The notes: generated from the letters alone by a model not told the origin. Shown: positions 7,022-12,906, counted from the first letter of the stretch. The stretch: DNA of 17,849 bases from Opitutaceae bacterium (GCA_023269455.1 JAHFTG010000014.1:1-17849); one strand, 5' to 3'. Numbers and translations: made by a program.

Positions 7022-7783
7022 ATGCAATGGTATTACGCGATCAACGGGCAGCGCCAAGGACCGGTCAACCAAGCTGAATTCGAGCGCTTGGTGCGGGCGG
7101 GCACGATCACCCGCGAGACGCTCGTGTGGCGCAAGCCGATGACCGGCTGGCAGTCGCTGGCCGAGGTGCTTGCAACTGATCCGAGTGCGGTCGCGGTGTC
7201 AGGGGCTGAGGTGCCGCCGTTGCCCGCAGAGAACGGAGCCGGCCACGATGCTGCGGGTGCGTTTTCGACAGCGGCGGCGACAGGGATAGCGGGGGCGGAG
7301 CCGGTGGCTTACGGAGGATTCTGGCGGCGGGTGGCGGCGCGCTTGATCGACAGTGTGATCCTCTGGCTGGCCGGACAGATCGTGGTGGGCGTGGTGGGCG
7401 CCTTTTTCTTTCACGACACGATGGCGATGCTCGAAAAATTGAAGGGCCATAACCCGACGCCCGAGCAGGCCATGTCGATGCTGCCTTTCATCGCGGCGGC
7501 TCTTTTGATCAGCCTGGGCATGGGCATCCTTTACGACTGCTTTTTCCTGCGGAAATACTCCGCGACGCCCGGCAAAAAAGCGATGGGCCTCGCGATCCGC
7601 CGGGCGGATGGTTCGCCGCTTTCCATCGGGCGGATCATCGCGCGTTACTTCGCTCTGATTCTAAACGGCTTCACCCTCGGTCTCAGCTACTTCGTGGTGG
7701 CCTTCGACGACGAGAAGCGCGGAGTTCACGACTACGTGTGCGACACGCGTGTGGTGCGGACGGAGCGATCTCTTAATCCTTAA
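7022..7783 (+). CDS. GYF_2-RDD domain integral membrane protein
   Basis: A 253-aa protein. Residues 1-50 form a GYF_2-type domain (WYYAINGQRQGPVNQAEF, then LVWRKPMTGWQSL), a small module thought to bind proline-rich or other peptides. A low-complexity Ala/Gly linker spans about 58-93. The RDD domain follows: GGFWRRVAARLIDSVILWLAG with the Arg and Asp residues that name the family, then hydrophobic helices near 107-128, 152-173 and 211-231, and the end DDEKRGVHDYVCDTRVV, typical of RDD proteins. The role of RDD proteins is not settled; transport or membrane-stress roles have been proposed for some. The C-terminus overlaps the tesA relic by 11 bp. ATG is at 7022, without a clear ribosome-binding site. 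Confidence 0.9.
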   Translation: MQWYYAINGQRQGPVNQAEFERLVRAGTITRETLVWRKPMTGWQSLAEVLATDPSAVAVSGAEVPPLPAENGAGHDAAGAFSTAAATGIAGAEPVAYGGFWRRVAARLIDSVILWLAGQIVVGVVGAFFFHDTMAMLEKLKGHNPTPEQAMSMLPFIAAALLISLGMGILYDCFFLRKYSATPGKKAMGLAIRRADGSPLSIGRIIARYFALILNGFTLGLSYFVVAFDDEKRGVHDYVCDTRVVRTERSLNP

Positions 7784-7886
7784 GCACCGGCTCCAGCGTC
7801 TTCCAAACGGTGTCGGCGACGAGGCGGGCGCCGTCGGCGGTGGGATGGATGCCGTCGGGTTGGTTGAGCTCCGCGCGGGTGGCGTA
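7773..7886 (-). pseudogene. 3' remnant of a TesA-type SGNH esterase/lysophospholipase
   Basis: The minus strand, read from about 7886 to a TAA at 7773-7775, gives a 37-residue tail containing ELNQPDGIHPTADGAR and then TVWKTLEPVLKD. The D-G-I-H block is the catalytic Asp-His pair at the C-terminus of TesA/arylesterase SGNH hydrolases, and the tail length to the stop fits the family. No start codon, Ser block I or oxyanion blocks remain. An in-frame TAA lies immediately upstream of the remnant, where the sequence switches to ABC-ATPase code on the other strand. In many bacteria tesA and a LolD-type ATPase gene are divergent neighbours, which explains why fragments of these two genes meet here. 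Confidence 0.8.
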
Positions 7887-8113
7887 TTATCCGATCCAGC
7901 TTTCGGGCTGGCGAGCAGCAGCGGGTGGCGCTGGCACGGGCGTTTATCAACCGCCCGAAGATTTTATTCTGCGACGAGCCGACGGGGAACCTGGACGGCG
8001 CGACGGCGCAAGCGATGGTGGAATTGATTTTCGAATTAAACCGCGAACAGGGGGCGACGCTGGTGTTGGTCACGCACGATCTGGAGTTGGCTGGAAAATG
8101 CGGACGGGTCGAG
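7885..8113 (+). pseudogene. C-terminal remnant of a LolD/YbbA-type ABC transporter ATPase, frameshifted
   Basis: Reading from 7885 gives YYPIQLSG. After an extra T at 7909 the frame continues GEQQRVALARAF, so the ABC signature LSGGEQQ is split by a +1 shift. Then come Walker B with the MacB/LolD-type extension (ILFCDEPTGNLD), the D-loop, and the H-loop LVLVTHD. The Walker A half is missing entirely. After about 8113 the family C-terminus is replaced by repeat-like DNA, so the last residues are lost too. It cannot encode a working ATPase. The usual partner permease (FtsX/MacB type) is absent; the next gene is slyD. Confidence 0.85.
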
Positions 8114-8129
8114 AAAGACCCGGCAATGG

Positions 8130-8210
8130 GGACAGGATTAACAGGATGAAAGGCAGGATGTCTGAACCCAGTGCTGTTTTTATCCCGGTATTCATCCCGT
8201 AAATCCTGCC
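8130..8210. repeat. Imperfect inverted-repeat (MITE/REP-like) unit 1
   Basis: The left arm (8130-8160) starts GGACAGGATTAACAGGATGA. The right arm (8182-8210), read on the other strand, starts GGCAGGATTTACGGGATGAA. The two arms align with about one gap and a few mismatches across roughly 30 nt, with a loop of about 20 nt. A perfect AAATGAA/TTCATTT hairpin (8212-8228) and CGGGTC/GACCCG hairpin (8105-8122) lie on either side. The arms resemble the ACAGGATTAACAGGAT-type extragenic repeats seen in several phyla. An 18-codon frame runs from an ATG in the left arm (8146) to a TAA in the right arm (8202); it may be chance. From 8114 to 8312 I see no other gene. Confidence 0.7.
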
Positions 8211-8312
8211 TAAATGAATTTTTCATTTTAAATGGCGGCGGGATTCGCGGACGGCGCGACGGCGCTTTCGCCCTTGCGCGGAGCGGGGCGGGTTTGGGAG
8301 GGTGACGCTTAC

Positions 8313-8813
8313 ATGAGCCGAAATGTGGTCACTTTTCACTATACGTTGCGCGATCCGCAGGGGCGCTTGCTGGACACGTCGGCGGGCGGCGAGGCGATCA
8401 GCTATCTGGAGGGCGCGGGGCAGATCATCGACGGGCTCGACGAGGCGTTGCGCGGGGTGGCGGCGGGAGTGAAGCAGCGCGTTGAAGTGCCGGCGGCGAA
8501 GGCTTACGGCGAACGTGACGCGACGCAGGTGCAGCGGGTGCTCAAGGTGTTGCTGCCGGTCGAGGGCGAGCTGAACCCAGGCGACCAGTTCAAGGCGGGC
8601 GAGGATGCGTTTGCGCCGGTCGTCACCGTGGTGGGTGTCGAAGGCGACGAGGTTATCCTTGATGGCAATCATCCGCTGGCGGGCGTGGATCTGGTGTTCG
8701 AGGTCGAGGTGGTCGGGGTGCGCGCGGCGAGCGCCGACGAACTCGAGCACGGCCACGCGCATCAGGGCAAAGGTGACGGCTGCGGAAGCCACGACTGCGG
8801 CTGCAAGGGCTGA
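8313..8813 (+). CDS. slyD: SlyD-type FKBP peptidyl-prolyl cis-trans isomerase with metal-binding tail
   Basis: The 166-aa cytosolic protein speeds prolyl isomerisation and acts as a chaperone; in E. coli SlyD also handles nickel. The FKBP fold starts MSRNVVTFHYTLRDPQGRLLDTS, with YLEGAGQIIDGLDEAL and the insert-in-flap domain at about 68-125 ending in DGNHPLAGVDLVFEVEV, the SlyD-type block. The tail from about 145 (HGHAH, then CGSHDCGC) is rich in His and Cys, like the metal-binding tail of SlyD. The start at 8313 is chosen over an upstream ATG because the family begins here and GGGAGGG lies 9 nt upstream, one of the few clear ribosome-binding sites in the window. It stands alone between two repeat units. 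Confidence 0.92.
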   Translation: MSRNVVTFHYTLRDPQGRLLDTSAGGEAISYLEGAGQIIDGLDEALRGVAAGVKQRVEVPAAKAYGERDATQVQRVLKVLLPVEGELNPGDQFKAGEDAFAPVVTVVGVEGDEVILDGNHPLAGVDLVFEVEVVGVRAASADELEHGHAHQGKGDGCGSHDCGCKG

Positions 8814-8816
8814 GGT

Positions 8817-8996
8817 TTAACCGCAGATGAACGCAGATAAAGGCAGGGAGGATATTCATCCCGAACTGGGTTATTTGGCGATCACCGGCTACCAGCTTGC
8901 TTTGCTGTTGAATTTTAAACACGCACGTCTCGGTGTGAAGCGGATCGCTCAATCAAGACTCTGAATCTGCGTTTATCTGTGAAATCTGCGGTTAAC
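8817..8996. mobile_element. Inverted-repeat-bounded (MITE-like) unit 2 enclosing a GxxExxY remnant
   Basis: The left arm (8817-8846) begins TTAACCGCAGATGAACGCAG. The right arm (8967-8995), read on the minus strand, begins TTAACCGCAGATTTCACAGA. They share the first 12 nt exactly, then CAGATAAA and GCAG. The 120-nt interior is filled by one open frame (8827-8964), beginning inside the left arm and ending 2 nt before the right arm. The CCGCAGATGAACGCAGAT-type repeat is common in intergenic DNA of Verrucomicrobiota and neighbouring groups. No target-site duplication is obvious. Mobility is inferred from the structure alone; the unit has no transposase. Confidence 0.6.
8827..8964 (+). pseudogene. 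Internally deleted GxxExxY protein (PD-(D/E)XK nuclease-like family), 45 codons
   Basis: The frame starts MNADKGRE, the same kind of MNAD opening that many GxxExxY proteins have because their start codon sits inside the CCGCAGATGAACGCAGAT repeat. It then jumps to LGYLAITGYQLALLLNFKHARLGVKRI, which matches the family's C-terminal block of the type LLNYL-(K/R)-x-TG-x-x-(L/V)-(G/A)-LL-(I/L)-NF. Full-length members are about 125 aa, so about 80 central residues are gone, including the GxxExxY motif and the likely nuclease residues. The frame is nevertheless open from ATG to TGA, so a 45-aa peptide could be made. Family recognition is from memory of conserved blocks and is moderately sure. Confidence 0.62.
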
Positions 8997-9010
8997 TTCT
9001 TTTTCATCCC

Positions 9011-9742
9011 ATGAACATCCTTGGTATCGATATCGGTGGCTCCGCGCTCAAGGGCGCGCCTGTTAACATCAAGACCGGTCAGCTCCTCGCCGAGCGCCAC
9101 CGCATCTCCACGCCCGACGTGCTGACGCCGAAGGCGATGGCCGCCGCCGTCAATAAACTGGCGCGGCATTTCAAATGGAAGGGACCGATCGGCGTCGGTT
9201 TCCCGGGCGTGATCCATGACAACGTGATCCTCACCTCGGCCAATCTGCACAAGGACTTCATCGGCTGCGACGCGGGCAAACTCTTCGGCAAGGCGACGGG
9301 ACTCCCGGTGAGTTTGGTAAATGACGCCGACGCCGCGGGTGTCGCGGAAGTGAAGTTTGGCGCAGGCAAGGGTATCGGCGGCACGATCTTGCTGCTCACG
9401 TTTGGCACGGGGGTGGGAAGCGCGCTTTTCGTGGACGGGCGGCTTTATCCGAACAGCGAGTTCGGCCACCTGCAGATCAAGCATAAGTCGGCCGAGCATT
9501 TTGTCTCCGCCGCCGCCAAGGAGCGCGATGAGCTGTCCTATAAAAAATGGGCGCACAAGGTGAGCGACTACCTCAACCAGCTCGAAAACGTCCTCTGGCC
9601 AAAGCTGATCATCGTCGGCGGCGGCATCAGCGCGGACCATGACAAGTGGTTCAAATACCTGAAGGTTCGCACTCCCGTGGTGGCGGCCAGCTTCCTCAAC
9701 GAGGCGGGTATCGTCGGTGCCGCTCTTGCCGTGAAGAAGTAA
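9011..9742 (+). CDS. ppgK: Polyphosphate glucokinase, ROK family
   Basis: It phosphorylates glucose to glucose-6-phosphate using polyphosphate, and in some members ATP. The 243-aa cytosolic enzyme has DIGGSALKG (7-15, phosphate-binding), FPGVI (64-68), NDADAAG (104-110, catalytic Asp105), LTFGTGVGSALF (129-140, nucleotide/phosphate loop) and PNSEFGHLQI (147-156, Glu and His contacting the sugar). The zinc-binding Cys motif of ordinary ROK kinases is absent, as in PPGKs, and the length is right. The ATG at 9011 lies just downstream of repeat unit 2, with no Shine-Dalgarno. A short hairpin follows the stop. Polyphosphate specificity is by family resemblance. Confidence 0.9.
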   Translation: MNILGIDIGGSALKGAPVNIKTGQLLAERHRISTPDVLTPKAMAAAVNKLARHFKWKGPIGVGFPGVIHDNVILTSANLHKDFIGCDAGKLFGKATGLPVSLVNDADAAGVAEVKFGAGKGIGGTILLLTFGTGVGSALFVDGRLYPNSEFGHLQIKHKSAEHFVSAAAKERDELSYKKWAHKVSDYLNQLENVLWPKLIIVGGGISADHDKWFKYLKVRTPVVAASFLNEAGIVGAALAVKK

Positions 9743-9743
9743 C

Positions 9744-9758
9744 GCGGGCGATGCCCGC
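9744..9758 (+). other. Short GC hairpin after ppgK
   Basis: GCGGGC (9744-9749) pairs perfectly with GCCCGC (9753-9758) over a GAT loop, directly after the ppgK stop and followed by only two T. It could weakly terminate or stabilise the ppgK transcript; the next gene starts 21 bp on, so read-through is plausible. Confidence 0.35.
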
Positions 9759-9779
9759 TTCACGTCCCTGCCCGTTTCC

Positions 9780-10766
9780 ATGCCCGCGCCTATTTTGATC
9801 GTCGGGCAGGGGCTTGCGGGGACGGTGCTCGGGTGGACGTTGGAGCGGGCGGGGATCGCCTTCGAGATCGCCGATGCGGGACACGCCGGGGCGGCTTCGC
9901 GAGTCGGCGCGGGCATCATCAATCCGATCACCGGACAACGCATCGTAAAGAGTCGCGGGGTGGATGAATTGTTGCCGCGCGCGCTGGCGGTTTATCGGGC
10001 GATGGAGGCGCAGTGGGGCGTGTCCTTGGTGCGTGCGATGCGGGTGCGGCGTTTTTTTAATGATGATCGTGAGCGACGGGTGTTCGCCGAAAAAAACGCC
10101 ACGGGCGAACTGGCACCTTACGCGGGGGAGGCGGATGCCGAGGGCTTCTGGATCGAGGGTGCGGCGCGCATCGATATGGCGACGCTCATCACGACGGCGC
10201 GGACGCGTTGGCGGGCGGACGGTCGCCTGCGCGAGGAACGCATCGAGCCGTTGAAGGCGATGGCGCGCCATGACACTGTGATTCTATGCACGGGTGCGGA
10301 GGATTGCGGCGGGCTCGCCTGGGGCGAGGCGAAGTGCCTGCGGGCGACGGGCGAGATATTGACGCTCGCGGTGAGCGGACTTGCGCCGGAAGTGATTTTG
10401 AATCGCGGGCACTGGGTGCTGCCGACGGCGGAGGGTTTTGCCAAGGTGGGGGCGACTTACACGCGCGAGGGCGAGATGTTGGCGGGAGGGGCGTCGGCGC
10501 GGGAGGAGTTGATGCTGAGCGCGCGCCGGTTGCTGGGGACGCGGGCGTTTACCGTGGAGGCGCAGGAATCGGGCGTGCGCGTGACGTCGCCGGACCGTTA
10601 TCCGCTGGCCGGGCGGAATTCATGCGAGCCGCGCTTGGGGATTTTCAACGGCCTCGGCTCGAAGGGGGCGCTGCTCGCCCCGTGGCTCGCGCACCAGTGG
10701 GTCAATCATCTCACCGATGGCGTGCCGTTTGACCCGGCGGTGGCGATGACGCGGTTTACGCGTTAG
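9780..10766 (+). CDS. FAD-dependent oxidoreductase, DAO family
   Basis: A 328-aa flavoprotein. The N-terminal Rossmann motif GQGLAG (9-14) sits in ILIVGQGLAGTVLGWTLERA, followed by the FAD-ribose acidic end of strand 2 (FEIAD). SRVGAGIINPITGQR resembles the second FAD contact of the DAO family. The C-terminal TSPDRYPLAGR and IFNGLGSKGALLAPWLAHQ form the FAD-closing block seen in glycine/sarcosine-oxidase-like and MnmC-like proteins. The substrate cannot be assigned, but an amine or amino-acid oxidase-like activity is the family expectation. The gene lies 37 bp after ppgK on the same strand and ends 1 nt before the convergent adenylate-kinase-like gene. Confidence 0.85.
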   Translation: MPAPILIVGQGLAGTVLGWTLERAGIAFEIADAGHAGAASRVGAGIINPITGQRIVKSRGVDELLPRALAVYRAMEAQWGVSLVRAMRVRRFFNDDRERRVFAEKNATGELAPYAGEADAEGFWIEGAARIDMATLITTARTRWRADGRLREERIEPLKAMARHDTVILCTGAEDCGGLAWGEAKCLRATGEILTLAVSGLAPEVILNRGHWVLPTAEGFAKVGATYTREGEMLAGGASAREELMLSARRLLGTRAFTVEAQESGVRVTSPDRYPLAGRNSCEPRLGIFNGLGSKGALLAPWLAHQWVNHLTDGVPFDPAVAMTRFTR

Positions 10767-10767
10767 C

Positions 10768-12003
10768 TTAGTTGCCGCGGCGGATTTCCGAGCCGTTAAA
10801 GCGGATCTGGATGCGATAGACTTTTTTCACGCGGCACTTGATGAGGCCGGTCGCGAGGTCGAAGCGCTCGGGGATCTCGATGCGGTGCAGATCGACGGCG
10901 GCGTGATAGCCGCGTTCGGAAAAGACATCGATCAACATGGCGAGCGCGACCGGATCGTCGAGGATGGCGTCCTCGGTGTTGACGAGGGCGACGCCGGAGA
11001 TGGCGTGGCGGATGATGATGGGGACGATCTTCTTGTCGATGAAGCCGACAACGCGGGCAAAGAGATCGGCCTGCTCGAAGGCGTAGGCGTCGAGACGCTT
11101 CACCATTTCCTGGCGGGCGTGGATGACGATCTCGCTGGCGACGGGGATGACGCGCAGGATGTCGTGGGTGCGTGAATCGAGCTCCAGCGTGCTTTGGTAT
11201 TGGAGTTCGTTGAGGATGTTCTGCTCGACTTCGCGGACGTCGCCCTGGGCGTTGATGAAGTGGTAATGGAAGATTTCCTTGAGCGACTGGAGGGCGTCCC
11301 ATGTCTGCTCCTTGAAGACGAGGTAGCGGCGCTTCGCGAGGGCGGCGTCGTGGTCGGTGGCACGCTCTTCGAGGAGCTCGCCTACGCCGGTGCGGCGGAC
11401 TTTGTCGTTGTGGTTTTTCAGTTCCATGCCGCGCTTGAGCTGGCGTTCGACCGAGGTGTGCTCGTCCACGAAGAGCACCATGATGTGGATGATTGTCTGG
11501 CGGAAATTGATGCCGAGCGAAGTGTGGTAGAACTCGCGGCGCAGGGCCTGGATGTGCTCGACGAGGAGCTTGAGGCACTCGACCTGGACCTTGGTGCGGG
11601 GAAAGCCGTCGAGAATGACGCCGTCACGGAACTGGGGTTCTAGCAGGCGGCGAAACAGGAGATTGATGACCTCGCGGTCGCCGACCATGCCCCCGGAATC
11701 CTTGATGCGGCGGGCTTCGGGCGTGTCGAGGAGTGTGCTGACAACGATGGGTTCGCAGGTGAGGCCGCGCGCCTTGAGGATAAAGTTGGTGTTGGTGCCT
11801 TTGCCTGAACCGGGTGCGCCGCCGAGGAGGATGATTTCCTTGGGGAAGCGAAGGGCTTTCCGGCCCAAGTCGGTCTCAAGCCCTTCCCACACCGCGCTGA
11901 AAATCAGGTGGGCGTCCTTGATTTCAAGGTCTTGATGGCGGGCAGCCGCGCTATCGGCAGGAGTCGAAACAGGCGTGGCGGGAGGGGGAGAAAGCTTATC
12001 CAT
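10768..12003 (-). CDS. Adenylate-kinase-like nucleoside monophosphate kinase with long C-terminal extension
   Basis: A 411-aa protein, about twice the length of ordinary adenylate kinase. After a Pro/Ala-rich N-terminus, residues 56-70 hold a P-loop (LLGGAPGSGKGTN; G62-G69, Lys68). Next come VVSTLLDTPEARRIK in the NMP-binding region, then ILDGFPRTKVQVE (130-142), the adenylate-kinase DGFPR motif, and a Lys/Arg-rich LID region near 180-205. The kinase part ends near residue 255. The last 150 residues (from about EVEQNILNELQYQ) match no family I recognise; they read as mixed alpha/beta with no Cys cluster or membrane span. TGD of classical adenylate kinases is replaced by STLLDT. Transfer of phosphate between nucleotides is likely; the NMP specificity is open. 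Confidence 0.82.
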   Translation of the reverse strand: MDKLSPPPATPVSTPADSAAARHQDLEIKDAHLIFSAVWEGLETDLGRKALRFPKEIILLGGAPGSGKGTNTNFILKARGLTCEPIVVSTLLDTPEARRIKDSGGMVGDREVINLLFRRLLEPQFRDGVILDGFPRTKVQVECLKLLVEHIQALRREFYHTSLGINFRQTIIHIMVLFVDEHTSVERQLKRGMELKNHNDKVRRTGVGELLEERATDHDAALAKRRYLVFKEQTWDALQSLKEIFHYHFINAQGDVREVEQNILNELQYQSTLELDSRTHDILRVIPVASEIVIHARQEMVKRLDAYAFEQADLFARVVGFIDKKIVPIIIRHAISGVALVNTEDAILDDPVALAMLIDVFSERGYHAAVDLHRIEIPERFDLATGLIKCRVKKVYRIQIRFNGSEIRRGN

Positions 12004-12132
12004 AAAAGAAGTAAGGTCTTTTTAAGAGGGATTCGTGCGGGCAACTCGACACTAGAAATATGCTTTTTGCGCGGAGCCTCGGATTTGGGCGGACGGAGAG
12101 TATTCGCAGGTTTGGGTAATGGGGATGCGCAG

Positions 12133-12184
12133 CTCGTGCGTTTTGCCGCCACGGCATGCCTTCGGTGGCTGCATCTTGCACGAG
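12133..12184. promoter_or_regulatory. Spaced inverted repeat CTCGTGC/GCACGAG, possible activator site
   Basis: CTCGTGC (12133-12139) and GCACGAG (12178-12184) are perfect inverted 7-mers 38 nt apart. The interior contains the palindrome GGCATGCC. If the downstream sigma-54-like site is real, the repeat lies about 110-160 nt upstream of its start, where enhancer-binding proteins of the NtrC family usually sit. It could also be the stem of a structured RNA. Confidence 0.25.
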
Positions 12185-12267
12185 ACAAGGGTGGCGGGAA
12201 ATCCTGCGCGGAAGCATTAAGTTTACAAACCATTCCAGACCATAGGTAAGCGATGCGGTGGTGATCA

Positions 12268-12284
12268 TTGGCATGCGTCACGCA
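12268..12284 (+). promoter_or_regulatory. Candidate sigma-54 promoter before the DUF1328 pair
   Basis: The site reads TTGGCATGCGTCACGCA. TTGGCA matches the -24 element, GG-N10-GC spacing is exact and A follows the GC, but the -12 element is ACGC where TTGC is expected. The predicted start is near 12295, about 50 nt before the ATG at 12346. Confidence 0.33.
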
Positions 12285-12345
12285 GAAGACAAACGGTCTG
12301 AATCAATCCATTAACCAAGTCTTCAACCCTCAATTCTCCATCACT

Positions 12346-12513
12346 ATGCTAAGCTGGTCTCTCACCTTTCTCCTCATCGCCCTCATCGCGGCCGCGTTCG
12401 GATTTGGCGGCATCGCGGGCACGGCGGTCGGCATCGCGAAGGTCCTGTTTTTTGTGTTCCTCGTGCTGTTTGTGCTCTCGCTCATTTTTGGGCGCAGGGG
12501 CCCGAGCGTGTGA
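12346..12513 (+). CDS. DUF1328 (YtjA-type) small membrane protein
   Basis: A 55-aa protein made almost wholly of two hydrophobic helices: MLSWSLTFLLIALIAAAFGFGG, then GIAKVLFFVFLVLFVLSLIFG, ending in a short charged tail. FGFGGIAGTAVGIAKVLFF is the DUF1328 core. The function is unknown; in several bacteria such genes rise in stationary phase or under stress. The ATG at 12346 is chosen because it starts the family sequence; an in-frame ATG at 12268 would add unrelated residues and overlap the putative promoter. The second DUF1328-like gene follows 26 bp later. Confidence 0.88.
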   Translation: MLSWSLTFLLIALIAAAFGFGGIAGTAVGIAKVLFFVFLVLFVLSLIFGRRGPSV

Positions 12514-12539
12514 GTTTTTTATTCAACTGCCTTCACGTC

Positions 12540-12713
12540 ATGATCAACTGGGCCATCACGTTTTTCCTGCTCTCGCTGGTTTCGGCGATTTTCTTTTTTG
12601 GAGGAACCTCGGGTGCGGAGCCGAGTCTATTGGGACGTGTGGCTACCGTTGGTTTTCTGGTGTGCGCGCTGGTGAGCTTTTTCATCCGTCGCGGGCACCA
12701 TGATCTCCGGTAG
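12540..12713 (+). CDS. Second, divergent DUF1328-like small membrane protein
   Basis: A 57-aa protein with the same plan as its upstream neighbour: MINWAITFFLLSLVSAIFFFGG, a short polar turn (TSGAEPSLLG), then VATVGFLVCALVSFFIRRG and a charged tail. The FxFGG turn and the length match DUF1328, and the distance from its neighbour suggests an old tandem duplication or recruitment. The upstream GTG at 12510 overlaps the previous stop and is less likely as start than the ATG at 12540. It probably shares the upstream transcript and ends before the terminator at 12781. Confidence 0.8.
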   Translation: MINWAITFFLLSLVSAIFFFGGTSGAEPSLLGRVATVGFLVCALVSFFIRRGHHDLR

Positions 12714-12738
12714 TTTTTGGTGTGTTCTTTATATAATT

Positions 12739-12758
12739 CCCGGAGGTGCGCTTCCGGG
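12739..12758 (+). other. Hairpin with TGCG loop upstream of the terminator
   Basis: CCCGGAGG (12739-12746) pairs with CTTCCGGG (12751-12758) over a TGCG loop, with one G-T pair. No T tract follows. It stands in tandem with the terminator at 12781 and may protect the 3' end of the small-gene transcript. Confidence 0.5.
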
Positions 12759-12780
12759 TTGTTAGTTGAAGCTGGACCTG

Positions 12781-12819
12781 GCGGGGCTGCCTTTACCGGT
12801 AGCCCCGCTTTGGCTTTTA
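12781..12819 (+). terminator. Rho-independent terminator after the DUF1328 pair
   Basis: GCGGGGCT (12781-12788) pairs with AGCCCCGC (12801-12808) and the stem extends inward by a G-T and two G-C pairs around a TTTACC loop. TTTGGCTTTT follows. This is the clearest intrinsic terminator in the window. It separates the DUF1328 pair from the regulator gene, which therefore needs its own promoter in 12820-12906. Confidence 0.82.
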
Positions 12820-12906
12820 TGGGGCTGAAGGGGTTGCTTCTTCCCTTAACTCGAACCTTGCGAAACACGGGAACCGCACCGCTTATTTTGCCACCTTGTT
12901 TTCACT

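Larger units (their letters stand above)
12004..12345. other. 342-bp divergent spacer without a gene
   Basis: This divergent spacer separates the adenylate-kinase-like gene from the DUF1328 pair. I find no convincing gene on either strand. It holds a long inverted repeat (12133-12184) and a sigma-54-like site (12268-12284), listed separately. The part next to 12004 is AT-richer than its surroundings and probably carries the kinase gene's promoter, but I cannot pick out -35 and -10 boxes with confidence. Confidence 0.6.

Noticed and set aside
5259..7142. A 627-codon open frame on the plus strand opposite the peptide-binding lipoprotein gene
   Set aside because: It is antisense to a clear SBP family 5 gene, its translation is Gly/Val/Glu/Arg-rich with no family blocks, and such mirror frames are normal in GC-rich genes.
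7993..8265. A 17-nt exact direct repeat, GGACGGCGCGACGGCGC, at 7993-8009 and 8249-8265
   Set aside because: It is low-complexity GC-rich sequence, one copy encodes part of the ATPase relic, and no matching flanks suggest duplication or insertion.
8232..8312. Upstream in-frame start for slyD adding 27 residues
   Set aside because: The extension has no FKBP similarity, and a Shine-Dalgarno sits correctly before the ATG at 8313.
12811..12839. Sigma-54-like promoter directly before the regulator gene (TGGC...GGGC, or TGGGGC...TTGCT)
   Set aside because: The first has a poor -12 half and lies in the terminator's T tract; the second has the GG-GC gap one base too long.
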